Assembly: GCF_900343145.1 (NCBI RefSeq)
Contig: NZ_LT996886.1
Span: forward strand, 2,695,001-2,759,000
Source of the DNA: Tessaracoccus timonensis
GTDB lineage: Bacteria > Actinomycetota > Actinomycetes > Propionibacteriales > Propionibacteriaceae
DNA length: 64,000 nucleotides
Reading direction: 5' to 3'
A program made the position numbers and the translations under genes. Positions 28,277 through 37,387 of the stretch are shown in pieces (the first letter of the stretch is position 1; the number at the start of each line of letters is the position of its first letter). The notes below the pieces were generated by a model. The model searched no databases, was not told the DNA's origin, and saw only the letters and a list, made by a program, of their open reading frames with translations.

Positions 28277-29632
28277 ATGATGTCCGACGCAGCACCCCTC
28301 GCATTCGCCGCCATGGTTCACGCGCGCCACGCCGCCTGCGCCGCCGAAGTTGCAGAAATCGTCGCGCTCCTCGAAGCGTCCGACACCTACGTGCTCGAAG
28401 AAGACATGACGCTACCCAAGGCCCTCCGCATCAAACGCCTCTCTTCCGGGCGCGACGGAGTGCGCGGCCCGTCGGAAGCGTTCGTGCTCGAAGCGAGCGC
28501 CGCTACCGGCATGAGCTTTTCCGGCATGCGCGAGCGCGTCTCCCAGGCCCTCAGCATTCGCACTCGGCATCCGCGCATCTGGCAGCTGTTTATCTCCGGC
28601 AGTATTCAGTGGTGGATGGCAATCAAGGTTGAGGAAGCCACCCAGAAACTGCCTTGTTCGGCGGCCATGGACGTCGATCGCCGCGCCTCGCACTGGCTGG
28701 GCATCAACTCGGTGTGGACGCTGTTCGAGCAGCTGCCTGTGTGGGTTACCGAAGCCGACGTCGAGGGCGCTCAGCGTCGGGCCCGCATCGCTGCCCAAGA
28801 GCGCTTCGTGCACGTTGGGCGCTTCGAAGACGACCACGTCGGCATCTTCGGGAAGGTCGCGGCGGCCGACGGCGTGTTGTTCGATCAAGCCCTCGATCAG
28901 ATCGCCGCCACGCTTCCCGAGCCCGAGGTTCCCGACGAACTCGAAGCGCACGAGCGTGCTTCCTTCATCCGTGGCCAGCGACGTGCTGCCGCCTTCGGCA
29001 TCTTCGCGCAGCAAGCTGTCGGTCAAGAGTCGTTGATGAGCGTTGAGATGGTGGTGCACGTTCCTGCGGAGCGCTCCGACGACGAAGCCGCTCTGGCAGC
29101 TGACGGCGCGACCCCACTCGGATCAGCGGCCTATGTCGAGGGTTGGGGGCACTTGCTCACCTCGACGCTGCCGGAGTTCCTGTCCGGTTCGAACGTCACG
29201 GTGCGGCCCGTACTCGACCCGAACCTGATTCCTGATGCGCCCGGCAGCACGCCGAGCAGCCGTCAGCTCTGCGCCTTGCAGGTTCGCAATCCGCGTTCGG
29301 TGTTTCCGTTCTCCGCCACCAAGGCGAAGCATTGCGACGTCGACCACACCGTCGCCTACTCCCCCAGCCGCGACGCGGGCGCCACGAGCATGGCCAACCT
29401 CGGGCCTCTCGACAGACGTGCGCACCGTATGAAAACCGCTGGCCACTGGCACCTGCAGCAGCCCGAGCCCGGCGTCTATCACTGGACGTCACCGCTGGGT
29501 TACCAATATCTGGTGACGGGCCGGGGCAGCGTCTGCACCCAAATACCCGACGTCCCCATCGCCCCCATCCCGGAGCTGCCGCCACAGCCACCCGTTGACG
29601 AGCCTCCACCCGACTGGGCCCGCGCTGCGTAA
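28277..29632 (+). CDS. DUF222 / HNH endonuclease (13E12-type)
   Basis: The 451-residue protein has an N-terminal helical DUF222 domain (about residues 30-320) and a C-terminal HNH nuclease module. The module includes VRNPRSVFPF (about residue 336), HCDVDHTVAY (about residue 356) and NLGPLDRRAHRMK. A Pro-rich tail ends the protein. The 13E12 family is abundant and often mobile in actinobacteria; its role is not settled. The start ATG follows GAAGGAG, and an SOS box sits in the promoter spacer, so expression after DNA damage is predicted. Confidence 0.88.
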   Translation: MMSDAAPLAFAAMVHARHAACAAEVAEIVALLEASDTYVLEEDMTLPKALRIKRLSSGRDGVRGPSEAFVLEASAATGMSFSGMRERVSQALSIRTRHPRIWQLFISGSIQWWMAIKVEEATQKLPCSAAMDVDRRASHWLGINSVWTLFEQLPVWVTEADVEGAQRRARIAAQERFVHVGRFEDDHVGIFGKVAAADGVLFDQALDQIAATLPEPEVPDELEAHERASFIRGQRRAAAFGIFAQQAVGQESLMSVEMVVHVPAERSDDEAALAADGATPLGSAAYVEGWGHLLTSTLPEFLSGSNVTVRPVLDPNLIPDAPGSTPSSRQLCALQVRNPRSVFPFSATKAKHCDVDHTVAYSPSRDAGATSMANLGPLDRRAHRMKTAGHWHLQQPEPGVYHWTSPLGYQYLVTGRGSVCTQIPDVPIAPIPELPPQPPVDEPPPDWARAA

Positions 29633-29645
29633 CGTCCGCTCACCA

Positions 29646-29688
29646 CACCGGTACCCCGCACTCCTGCCGGAGTCGCGGGGTACCGGTG
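29646..29688. terminator. Strong hairpin after the HNH nuclease gene
   Basis: Perfect 14-base arms, CACCGGTACCCCGC and its complement, plus an inner five-base extension, form a long stem around a TGCC loop. No T-run follows. It begins 13 bp past the stop codon. Confidence 0.65.
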
Positions 29689-29793
29689 CTGCGTGCATTT
29701 ATTAGGCACATGCAACAAGCGCTCACCCGAGTTGCAGACGTACCGACAGGGAACGTTGTTCCATGACAGGCGGGCGACTGAATCGTTGGTGGT

Positions 29794-30351
29794 TTAAGCA
29801 GCAGCGGAAACGTGCAATACCTCGTAGGCGGTGACATTGGTGGAGCTCTCGTCGGTCTCACGAGTGCTGAGCTCGACGAGGATGGCATCCCAGGTGGTGA
29901 CATCGACGGCGGCGATTCGGGCCACGGTTGAGTCAGTGTTCGTGGCGAGGAAGTCGGCGGTGGTGCCCTTGATGCAGTCGGACGGCGCGGCACTGGCCGG
30001 CAGCGGCACGGTCTTGACGGTGAGGCTGCGGGCGTTGGAATAGTCGGCCGGGCCAGCGACGAGCTGGTGGACTGTCCAGTCGTGGATCGAGTGGCGACCA
30101 AAGTCGCGCACGATGGCCGAGTAGCCGGGTTCTCCCCAGCAGAACTGGCGCATCCCGTCGATGTCGCGCCAGACGTAGAAGGGAGCGTAGGAGTTCTGAG
30201 GCGCGCCCTTGGCCTTCTCCTGGATGAGGTAGGCCTTAAACTCCAGTCCGAGGTAGCCGTCCATGAGATGACCCGTCCGAGTGACACGATCGCGGATGAT
30301 CTGCATGTCATAGTCGGTGGGCAAAGTGATCTGGTATTGCATGGCGTACAT
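29794..30351 (-). CDS. DUF4865 family protein
   Basis: The predicted protein of 185 residues (MYAMQYQITLPTDYDMQIIRDRV..., AYLIQEKAKGAPQNSYAPFYVW) fits the DUF4865 family, ferredoxin-like-fold proteins often encoded beside TetR regulators. The function is unknown; related folds bind small aromatic molecules. An AAGGAG site precedes the ATG, which shares one base with the stop of the small upstream ORF (TGATG). It is last in the TetR operon. Confidence 0.85.
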   Translation of the reverse strand: MYAMQYQITLPTDYDMQIIRDRVTRTGHLMDGYLGLEFKAYLIQEKAKGAPQNSYAPFYVWRDIDGMRQFCWGEPGYSAIVRDFGRHSIHDWTVHQLVAGPADYSNARSLTVKTVPLPASAAPSDCIKGTTADFLATNTDSTVARIAAVDVTTWDAILVELSTRETDESSTNVTAYEVLHVSAAA

Positions 30352-30665
30352 CAGTGATTCTCCTTGATTGTTGATTGCGTGGCATTCGGTCGTGGGAGTA
30401 ACGGGTTCCTTCCGGTCAACAGTCGACAGGACATCAACTGTTCGGCTATAGAGCCAGACCAGTGCCGCTGGCCGGCATCATTCCAGACAGACTCGCCCTC
30501 GGTCAGATGCCGGGGTGGTGGTCCTTCGACGTGGGCCGGAGCAACGCCGTCCGTGACGCAGAGCCGCCGCACCTCGGAGGGTGTGCCGGCGGGTGCACAC
30601 TCAGCGACGAACGTGACAGCGTAGACACCCAGAGTCGACGGTGCCCTTCGGTACCCCAGGGTCAT
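30351..30665 (-). CDS. Small hypothetical protein coupled to TetR and DUF4865 genes
   Basis: This 104-codon frame begins MTLGYRRAPSTLGVYAVTF. Its ATG overlaps the tetR stop (ATGA), and its stop overlaps the DUF4865 start (TGATG). These two overlaps are the main evidence that it is translated, because I recognise no family. The first 40 residues look protein-like, while the second half has weaker codon bias. It could be a decayed gene. If not coding, the 310-bp gap would be unusually long for this compact operon. Confidence 0.45.
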   Translation of the reverse strand: MTLGYRRAPSTLGVYAVTFVAECAPAGTPSEVRRLCVTDGVAPAHVEGPPPRHLTEGESVWNDAGQRHWSGSIAEQLMSCRLLTGRNPLLPRPNATQSTIKENH

Positions 30666-31228
30666 CCTCGACTCCAAGTGCGCAGGAGAGTGCTTGCACC
30701 GTGGACGGCTGCGTCAAACTCAGCGGGATCTTGCTGCGCGCGAGCCAGGACATAACCGCCTTGCACAGTAGCCACAACCAACGAGGCCAACTGGTGGGCG
30801 TCAGTCTCGGGCGGGAACTCACCTGCCTCAACCCCTTCGCTGACAACTGCCCCGATCATCTCCACCAACCACGCCAAGGTCTCGGACACCGGCTGAAGCA
30901 GCTCAGGTGTAGCGAGCACGTCGGCGTCATACGTCATACGACCCATACGGCAGCCTCGGAGCGAATCACGTTGACGTTCAAGGTAGGCGACGAGACGCTC
31001 TGTGGCCGTCCCCTCGCCACGAAGCAGGGCATCCGCATCCTCCCGCATGGCTTCCGCACTGGCTTCGAGTGCAGCCACAGCGAGAGCCTGTTTCCCCGAG
31101 AAGTGGTGGTACATGCTGCCTTGGCCGGCGTCGGCTCGGCTCAAGATCTCCTTCGGGCTGGTTGCTGCGTAACCTCGCTCCCACAGCAGCTCCTGGACTG
31201 CATCCACAAGACGTGTCCTCGTGTCCAT
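30662..31228 (-). CDS. TetR-family transcriptional regulator
   Basis: The 188-residue protein has a TetR helix-turn-helix (residues 5-51, LVDAVQELLWERGYAATSPKEILSRADAGQGSMYHHFSGKQAL) and a ligand-binding C-terminal domain (DSLRGCRMGRM, ending LLRTWSRG). The ATG at 31228 is chosen because the HTH begins just after it; the open frame extends 22 residues further through the likely operator. It is probably an autorepressor of the three-gene operon it leads. Confidence 0.9.
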   Translation of the reverse strand: MDTRTRLVDAVQELLWERGYAATSPKEILSRADAGQGSMYHHFSGKQALAVAALEASAEAMREDADALLRGEGTATERLVAYLERQRDSLRGCRMGRMTYDADVLATPELLQPVSETLAWLVEMIGAVVSEGVEAGEFPPETDAHQLASLVVATVQGGYVLARAQQDPAEFDAAVHGASTLLRTWSRG

Positions 31229-31236
31229 GATCCGAT

Positions 31237-31256
31237 TGTACATACCAGTAGTTACA
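31237..31256. promoter_or_regulatory. Candidate TetR operator
   Basis: An imperfect 20-bp palindrome, TGTACATACC/AGTAGTTACA, matches its complement at 14 of 20 positions. It is located 8 bp upstream of the TetR start, where an autoregulatory operator is expected. Confidence 0.5.
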
Positions 31257-31312
31257 GAATGCAACGGGGCATACTCCAACATCAACCCAATCAACGTCTC
31301 CGGTCAGTCCTG

Positions 31313-32242
31313 CTAGGCCTTGTCAGCTTGGATGATCCCGCAGATCTCGTCGGTGGTGATTTGCGCGTACGATCGCCCGTCGGGGCCGTGTTCTCGTCGT
31401 CCTAGGTACCCTTTCGCGCCGGCGTGCTCCATGGGGCCGATCGTGCGGTGCTCGAACCGGTCGGAGCGCCGAATGCGCCCGTACGGCGACAGCGGCGCCG
31501 TGACCCAGCGTCCTGGGAATGCGACGTTACCGATGTAATGGAGCCGGTCGCCGGTGCCGGTGAGGTGCCATACATGCTGCATCTTGTCGAGGCCGGGGTC
31601 GTCGCCGAAGATGCCCCCTATGGAGATGAGGTTGACGGGGATGCCGAAGCGGTCGAGGAACCAGCCGGCACCGAGCGCCATCTGCGCCCCACCGGAGAAC
31701 CCGATAAGTGTGACGGGCACGCCGCTTCCCCGCACGTAACCTTTGCGTTGGAGTGAACGCCAGATCTCCTGCGCCAGGCCGATATTAAACGTTGGGCCGT
31801 AGCGCGGGTCGGCAGAGACCAGCACCTGCGCCACGTTGCGCAGGTTGATCAGCATCGGCAACATCAGGGGGAACCGCCCGCGGCGCAGCTTGTCTAGCGC
31901 CCCCCACAGCCAGGCCGTAGTGCGTTGCAGCAGGCCCTGGTTGTTCACCGCGTAGGGGAACACGTCGTCGACGATACGCACGCCTGGCATCCGCTGCCCC
32001 AACTCATCCAGCCACGCTTGCTCCCGACGGGACAACTCGCCGCCCAGCGTACCCACGCCAGATAAGTAGACGAGGTAGTGCTCGGAGGACGCTTCCGACG
32101 ATGGCTCCAGCGCGAGCTGTTCCATCGTGTGCGCCACTTCGCGTTCGCCGCGATCGGCCCACCAGTTGAGTGACTCCAACGGGGACAACAGCACAAACAG
32201 CACCACGACCAGCACCGCGCCCCAGATCAGCGAGCTCATCAT
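31313..32242 (-). CDS. Membrane-anchored alpha/beta-hydrolase-like protein
   Basis: The 309-residue protein has an N-terminal membrane anchor (residues 4-22). A predicted alpha/beta domain follows, with a lipase-type nucleophile elbow GFSGGAQMALG (about residue 188). Conserved GIFGDDPGLDKM and HLTGTGDRLHYIGN segments lie downstream. The middle is hydrophobic (RFPLMLPMLINLRN). It may be a membrane-associated esterase or lipase, but I do not recognise a characterised family. It overlaps the preceding membrane-protein gene by 4 bp. Confidence 0.7.
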   Translation of the reverse strand: MMSSLIWGAVLVVVLFVLLSPLESLNWWADRGEREVAHTMEQLALEPSSEASSEHYLVYLSGVGTLGGELSRREQAWLDELGQRMPGVRIVDDVFPYAVNNQGLLQRTTAWLWGALDKLRRGRFPLMLPMLINLRNVAQVLVSADPRYGPTFNIGLAQEIWRSLQRKGYVRGSGVPVTLIGFSGGAQMALGAGWFLDRFGIPVNLISIGGIFGDDPGLDKMQHVWHLTGTGDRLHYIGNVAFPGRWVTAPLSPYGRIRRSDRFEHRTIGPMEHAGAKGYLGRREHGPDGRSYAQITTDEICGIIQADKA

Positions 32243-32880
32243 CGTGTGAGCTCCTTATGCTGCCCCACGGGAACCATGGGCGTGCCGGCGAGGATGTCGC
32301 GCGAGCGCACGAAGGTTGGTCTGCCGGATGCGAGCGTCCACAGCCGCCCCACTACCCAGTTGAGCGGTTCGGCGAGCAACCTGGACAGAATTTGCATGAC
32401 GAGCCAGCCAGCGATGGTGATGGCCAGCGCCGACCAACGCCCTAGGCTGAACGCGTGCAGGGTGCCCACCCAGATGATGAGGTAGCTCCAGACCTCGAGC
32501 AGACGCCCAATCCCCAGCCCGATATGCGGCATAGCAGTGATGAATGCGAACACGTGTGGCGCAAGCGCTAGGAGTGCCACCTCGATGAGCGGTATAAGCG
32601 GCATGGCGCGCATTAGCACCAGCGATCCGATACACCAGATCATCGCCGCTTGAATCACGTAGAGCGAGACGAGCAGCAGAGCATTCACGAGCAAGCTCGT
32701 GAGAAGTCTGAGGCCCGCGATGTGGTTGATCTTGAGCACGGCGACGTGCCCGAGCATCGATGACAGTCCGGCAAGAAGCGCCACCCAGGCGGCGATCTGC
32801 CATGTAAGGCTGTCAGGTTGCTGGAAGATTGCCGGGTCGAGTCTCAACGCAGCAGCCAACGTCGCGAGCACTTCCAGCAC
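32239..32880 (-). CDS. Integral membrane protein of unknown function
   Basis: The predicted protein of 213 residues has about five hydrophobic segments: residues 30-45, 55-80, 85-115, 125-145 and 150-170. The soluble tail is basic (ASGRPTFVRSRDILAGTPM). I do not recognise the family. Its stop overlaps the start of the hydrolase-like gene (ATGA), so the two are translated together and may form one membrane complex. Confidence 0.7.
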   Translation of the reverse strand: MLEVLATLAAALRLDPAIFQQPDSLTWQIAAWVALLAGLSSMLGHVAVLKINHIAGLRLLTSLLVNALLLVSLYVIQAAMIWCIGSLVLMRAMPLIPLIEVALLALAPHVFAFITAMPHIGLGIGRLLEVWSYLIIWVGTLHAFSLGRWSALAITIAGWLVMQILSRLLAEPLNWVVGRLWTLASGRPTFVRSRDILAGTPMVPVGQHKELTR

Positions 32881-32924
32881 GCACTCGAGTCTAACCCCCG
32901 CATCCAGACACAGCTGGTGGGGTA

Positions 32925-34082
32925 TCAGGGGTGGGAGTATCGAGGCGGCAAATCCAGTTGCTGCAGGGTTTCGGCGACAGCGTGTTCCAGGTTGTGGGCG
33001 CCTTCGGCGAGCGCGGTGTCGAGGCCTGTCGCGGGGTCGACAATGGGCACGGCGGCGAGCACACCGTCGGGCAGTTGCGTGTCGGCGTCTTGCACGCGCC
33101 CAGCGAAAATCACGGTAGGCACCCCATGCGCCGCCGCGCGAGCCGCCACAGCTGCCGGCACCTTCCCAGCCGCCGACTGCGCATCCCAGCTACCCTCGCC
33201 CGTGAGCACGAGCGACGCTCGACCGACCAGCGCGTCAAACCCCACCGCATCCATAATGAACTCAGCACCCGAGCGGATAGTGGCGTTCGTGAACGCAAGC
33301 AGGCCCGCACCCATGCCGCCCGCCGCACCCGCGCCGGGAACGTCACGAACATCCTTGTCAACAGCGGGTTCGACAACGTCAGCCCACTGCCCCAGCGCAG
33401 CATCCAGCTCCGCGACGGCCTGCGAATCCGCACCTTTCTGCGGCCCGAAAATGTGGCTGGCACCCTGGGCGCCGAGCAGCGGGTTCGTCACATCACTGGC
33501 GATGGTGATCCGCACGCTACGAAGCCGAGGATCGATACGCCCAGTATCCACAGCGGCCAACCTCGCCAGCGCCGCACCGCCAGGCGACAACGGCGCGCCA
33601 TGCTCATCGAGGAACCGCACACCCAGCGCGGCGAACATGCCCGCGCCGGCATCATTCGTGGCGCTACCACCCAACCCGACGAGGATCTCGTCGACACCCA
33701 AATCCAGCGCGGCGAGGAACAGCTCGCCCACCCCAAGCGAGGTGGCACGACGCGCGTCACGTTCGTTCCGTTTGAGCAGCTCCAACCCGGCCGCAGCAGC
33801 CATCTCCACGACGGCCAACCGCCGCTCAGGAGCGTGCACGATGTTGGCGGTGGTGGGCCGACCCAGCGCATCGTGGCACCGCACCTCAACAAACTCCCCA
33901 CCCAACGCCACGCGCAAAGCCTCCCCCGTGCCCTCACCACCATCAGCCAACGGCACCAGCACCGGATCACACGCACCCAACGCACGCCGCACACCCCGTG
34001 CCATCGCCCCAGCCGCCTCCGCAGCCGTCATCGACTCCTTAAACGAATCGGGTGCACAAACGATCAACGGTGGTCGCTCCAT
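32925..34082 (-). CDS. glxK: Glycerate kinase
   Basis: This 385-residue enzyme phosphorylates D-glycerate using ATP. Family features are VCAPDSFKESMTAAEAA at the N-terminus, PLADGGEGTGEAL, GLGGSATNDAGAGM (about residue 124), and a Gly-rich GAGAAGGMGAGL. The start at 34082 (MERPPLIVC) fits homologues; an earlier in-frame ATG at 34187 lies in the GH43 gene. It is 26 bp downstream of the arabinanase genes and may be co-transcribed with them. Confidence 0.93.
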   Translation of the reverse strand: MERPPLIVCAPDSFKESMTAAEAAGAMARGVRRALGACDPVLVPLADGGEGTGEALRVALGGEFVEVRCHDALGRPTTANIVHAPERRLAVVEMAAAAGLELLKRNERDARRATSLGVGELFLAALDLGVDEILVGLGGSATNDAGAGMFAALGVRFLDEHGAPLSPGGAALARLAAVDTGRIDPRLRSVRITIASDVTNPLLGAQGASHIFGPQKGADSQAVAELDAALGQWADVVEPAVDKDVRDVPGAGAAGGMGAGLLAFTNATIRSGAEFIMDAVGFDALVGRASLVLTGEGSWDAQSAAGKVPAAVAARAAAHGVPTVIFAGRVQDADTQLPDGVLAAVPIVDPATGLDTALAEGAHNLEHAVAETLQQLDLPPRYSHP

Positions 34083-34108
34083 ACGAGGAAGTGTACGCGG
34101 CAGCCTCC

Positions 34109-35131
34109 TCAGGGCTTGTCGGGGTGCTCCACAGTCGGCTCCTGCACTTCGATGGATTCGCCGTCGAATGTCACTTTCGACAGCCACAGTTGGCGCCCGC
34201 TTACTTCGTCGCCAACCTCACCCGGAACCCAAGCGTGGTAGGCGATCCACCACTGACCGTTGGCTTCGACGAACTGGCAGTGCCCTGGGCCAGCGGCGAC
34301 GTCGTTGGCCATCATGACCGGCTTCGGATCCTTGCGCCATGTCCCATCCGGAGCATCCGCGACGGCGTGCCCCATCGCGTAATCCTCCGATCCGTAGTCG
34401 TTCGCGGAGTACAGCATGTGGAACACACCGTCGACCTCGACCACCGCAGGCCCCTCGACCAGGTTGCCTTCCCAGTCTTCCGTCTGTTTGAAGAGGTTCT
34501 TGGTTTCGCCTTCTATGCTCCGGCCGTCGTCGGACAGCTTGGCTACCTTAATCCAGGTATCGACGCCGATAGCGTTGCCATCGTTCTTCCAGAACAGCCA
34601 TTTGGACCCATCAGAGGCGATAAACGGCGACGCGTCGATAGACCCGCCTTCCTCGACCTCGCAGATGATGGGTTCCTCGGAAGTGTCTTCGTAGGGCCCT
34701 GCGGCTTGCTCCGACGTGGCAACCCCGATGCACTGCCACTGCGGGTCTGGCGCCTTGGTGGTGTAGTACATGCGGTAGGTGCCGTCATCCCACTCGATGG
34801 CCTCGGGCGCCCAGACCTTGCCCGCGCTCGTCCACGAGGCCAATGTGGGCATGGCGTCGACCGACTGTGACCAGTCGACCATGTCCGGACTGATGAGCAC
34901 CTGGACGTTCATACCGTTGCCGTTGGTGGCGATGGCGACGTACCCGTCGTCGGTATTCAGGATCTGCGGATCCGGAAAATTGTGCGCGTAGACCGGGTTC
35001 GTGAATCCCATGGGTTCCTCCGATTCGGTGGGCGTGGCTGGCGTGCCGCTGGCGACGGGGTCCCCCGCGCCGCCGCACCCGGTCAGGACGAGTGCGGCGA
35101 CGGCAGCGACCGTCAGGAGTTTGCGCATCAT
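34109..35131 (-). CDS. Secreted GH43 glycosidase (lipoprotein)
   Basis: The 340-residue protein has a lipoprotein signal peptide with lipobox LTGC at residues 16-19, so it should be lipid-anchored outside the membrane. A single five-bladed GH43 domain follows. It has the catalytic base Asp in NFPDPQI, the pKa-modulating Asp in SIDASPF and the acid Glu in EGPAVVEVDG. These enzymes release arabinose or xylose from plant polysaccharides. The ATG at 35131 overlaps the preceding gene's stop by four bases (ATGA). Confidence 0.92.
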   Translation of the reverse strand: MMRKLLTVAAVAALVLTGCGGAGDPVASGTPATPTESEEPMGFTNPVYAHNFPDPQILNTDDGYVAIATNGNGMNVQVLISPDMVDWSQSVDAMPTLASWTSAGKVWAPEAIEWDDGTYRMYYTTKAPDPQWQCIGVATSEQAAGPYEDTSEEPIICEVEEGGSIDASPFIASDGSKWLFWKNDGNAIGVDTWIKVAKLSDDGRSIEGETKNLFKQTEDWEGNLVEGPAVVEVDGVFHMLYSANDYGSEDYAMGHAVADAPDGTWRKDPKPVMMANDVAAGPGHCQFVEANGQWWIAYHAWVPGEVGDEVSGRQLWLSKVTFDGESIEVQEPTVEHPDKP

Positions 35132-37365
35132 TCGTTCTCCGGCCAGGTGGCCTCGGACATCGAGACCCAGTGGAACTCCGCGGCGGCCTCGGGCTGGGCG
35201 CCGCCACCGGCGTGGAGGCCCACGAGCGGCGAGGTGCCCTCGTCGAGCACCCAAGTGGCGCCCCAGATCCAGGTCTCGCCGCCGTCGCGGCTGATCGCGG
35301 AGCGGTACAGGTGCTCACCTGCATCGTTCATGTGGTGCGCGAGCCGCATGCGCATCGTGGGGGCAGTGGGACCGACGATCGCTCCGCCGAAGATGGTGCG
35401 GTCGTCGTCCTCGGCCACCCGGTGCTCCCGGCCGAACTCGACCGTACGGGTGCCCCAGATCGCCACGGCGGACAGTCGGGCGAAGTCATCGTCGTCGTTG
35501 TAAGCGATGAGGCCGGCCTGCTGGTGGTTGCGGACGTCGTCCTCGCCGAGATCGAGCGTGAACTCGGTCTCGATGATCCAGTCGCCCTCGCCAGCCTCGG
35601 TAAGCAGCAGCGGGGCGGAGTTGTTGGCCTCGGCGAGATCCACGGCGCGCAGCGGCCAGTGCAGGCTGCCGTCGCGCACCTCGACTGCCTCGTCCTCGCG
35701 GACCCACTGCCAGCGATCCGAGACGCCGCACGTGAAGTCCTCCCGCCACAGCTCGGCGGTGGGCTCGGGCTGCGGGGCGAGCTCCGTGGGCTCGACGGCG
35801 GGCTTGGCCACCTTCACGTTGTCGACGAGCCCGGCACCCTTGATGGACAGCGGACGCGCCTCGCGCTTGAGGTTCTTGGCCGTGAGGCTCACGTGCGAGC
35901 TGGCATTGGACTGCCCGCCCTCGCTGACCTCAGCCACCACTTCGTCGCCGCGCACGGTGACCGTGACGCGTCGCCAGCCGTCGGTGGCGCGCAGGGCGGT
36001 CTCGCCGTGGTCGCCTCGGGCCTTCACGCGGAAGGTCTCCGACGTTGGGTCCAGCGTCGCGGTGAGGCCATGGCCGAGATCCAGGGTCACGGCATCGTCG
36101 CCCAGCAGGACGTCGACACTCACTCGCACATCACCCGCAGGAAGATCCGTGGTGGAGCGGACGTTGCCCTTGACCACACCGACGTCGCCACCTGCGGGAT
36201 CGCTGCCCGCGGCCATGTTGCGGAAGCCGTCCGCGGGAGCCCACGGCGTCGCGTGCAGGAGCGACGCGGTCACGGGTGCGGTCTGCGGGCCCTCGCTCGG
36301 GCCGCGGCCGGCGCGCACCTCAGGCCAGCCGTCGATCCAGTCGACGGGATCGATGAGCGTCGGCCGGCGGTTGATGCCGTACGGCTCGGTCAGCCACGGC
36401 TCGTCTCGGTCGATCGCGTGGTAGACGATCCAGTCCTTGCCGGACGCGTCCGTCATCATCGCGTGGTGCCCGGCGCCGATCCAACGGTTGCCGTTTTGCG
36501 TGAGCAGCACGGAACCGCCGGTGACGGAGGCGGTCATGTCGAGTCCTTCCTTGTCCAGGAACGGTCCCCGAGGGGAACGCGAGCGCCCGACGAACACCGA
36601 GTACCCCGTCGAGGGTCCGGCGCAGCAATTGGCGCTCGATCCGGTGAGGTAGTACCAGCCGTCACGATGCGTCACGTAGGCGGCCTCGTACCGGTCCCAG
36701 GCACCGACGAGGTTCGACTCCCCCACCGTCTGCAGGCCGGTGTGATCCAGCTCGATGACATGCATGCCACCGAAGTAGTTGCCCCAATAGAGGTAGTTCC
36801 TGCCTTCGGTGTCGGTGAAGCCCGCGGGGTCGATCGTGTTGAGGAATCGTCCGTCGTCACCCTGGCTGGGGGCGATGAGTGGCTCCTCCGTGGGCGTCCA
36901 CGGCCCCGCCGGCGAGTCAGCCGTGGCCACGCCGATGGCGGGGTCCCAGTCGTCGGTGTTCAGGGTGGTGTCCGTGACGGTGAAGTACATGACGTACTGA
37001 CCGTCGATGTAACGCACGTCGGGCGCCCACAGACCAGCGCTCGACGTCGCCCAGCTCGGTCGGTTGCTCTCGGTGAAGATGGGCCCGAGGTACTCCCACT
37101 CGATCCAGTCACGGGTGCGCGCGATGTGGCCGATCCCCGGCGGGTCTCCCGCACGCAGCGGGTCGGCCGTCGCGTAGGCGTAGGTCCAGCCGTCCTGGGC
37201 ATCGATGACCGCAGGGTCCGCGTAGGTGTCCGCGAACGACTGGGACACGGCGTTGGTGTACGTCCCCGGTTCGGCACCGGGGGTGTCGGCGTGTGCGATG
37301 GAACCGGCGATGCCGAGCATCAGCGCTGCGGCGGAGGCTCCGATTCGGTGGTTGATGCGTCGCAT
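35128..37365 (-). CDS. Secreted two-domain GH43 glycosidase
   Basis: The 745-residue protein has a cleavable signal peptide (residues 1-26, ending SIAHA). The GH43 domain (about 35-335) shows YADPAV, TIDPAGF and YEAAYV carrying the three catalytic carboxylates. A middle beta domain (about 350-540) precedes a C-terminal concanavalin A-like domain (about 545-745), as in secreted arabinanases and xylosidases. It should act outside the cell on arabinan or arabinoxylan. It lies 22 bp downstream of the permease genes. Confidence 0.92.
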   Translation of the reverse strand: MRRINHRIGASAAALMLGIAGSIAHADTPGAEPGTYTNAVSQSFADTYADPAVIDAQDGWTYAYATADPLRAGDPPGIGHIARTRDWIEWEYLGPIFTESNRPSWATSSAGLWAPDVRYIDGQYVMYFTVTDTTLNTDDWDPAIGVATADSPAGPWTPTEEPLIAPSQGDDGRFLNTIDPAGFTDTEGRNYLYWGNYFGGMHVIELDHTGLQTVGESNLVGAWDRYEAAYVTHRDGWYYLTGSSANCCAGPSTGYSVFVGRSRSPRGPFLDKEGLDMTASVTGGSVLLTQNGNRWIGAGHHAMMTDASGKDWIVYHAIDRDEPWLTEPYGINRRPTLIDPVDWIDGWPEVRAGRGPSEGPQTAPVTASLLHATPWAPADGFRNMAAGSDPAGGDVGVVKGNVRSTTDLPAGDVRVSVDVLLGDDAVTLDLGHGLTATLDPTSETFRVKARGDHGETALRATDGWRRVTVTVRGDEVVAEVSEGGQSNASSHVSLTAKNLKREARPLSIKGAGLVDNVKVAKPAVEPTELAPQPEPTAELWREDFTCGVSDRWQWVREDEAVEVRDGSLHWPLRAVDLAEANNSAPLLLTEAGEGDWIIETEFTLDLGEDDVRNHQQAGLIAYNDDDDFARLSAVAIWGTRTVEFGREHRVAEDDDRTIFGGAIVGPTAPTMRMRLAHHMNDAGEHLYRSAISRDGGETWIWGATWVLDEGTSPLVGLHAGGGAQPEAAAEFHWVSMSEATWPENE

Positions 37366-37387
37366 GGGGGTCTCCTTTCGGCGACGG

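Noticed and set aside
32818..34317. Two long plus-strand frames opposite glycerate kinase
   Set aside because: They are Pro/Ser/Arg-rich compositional shadows. Glycerate kinase motifs are on the minus strand.
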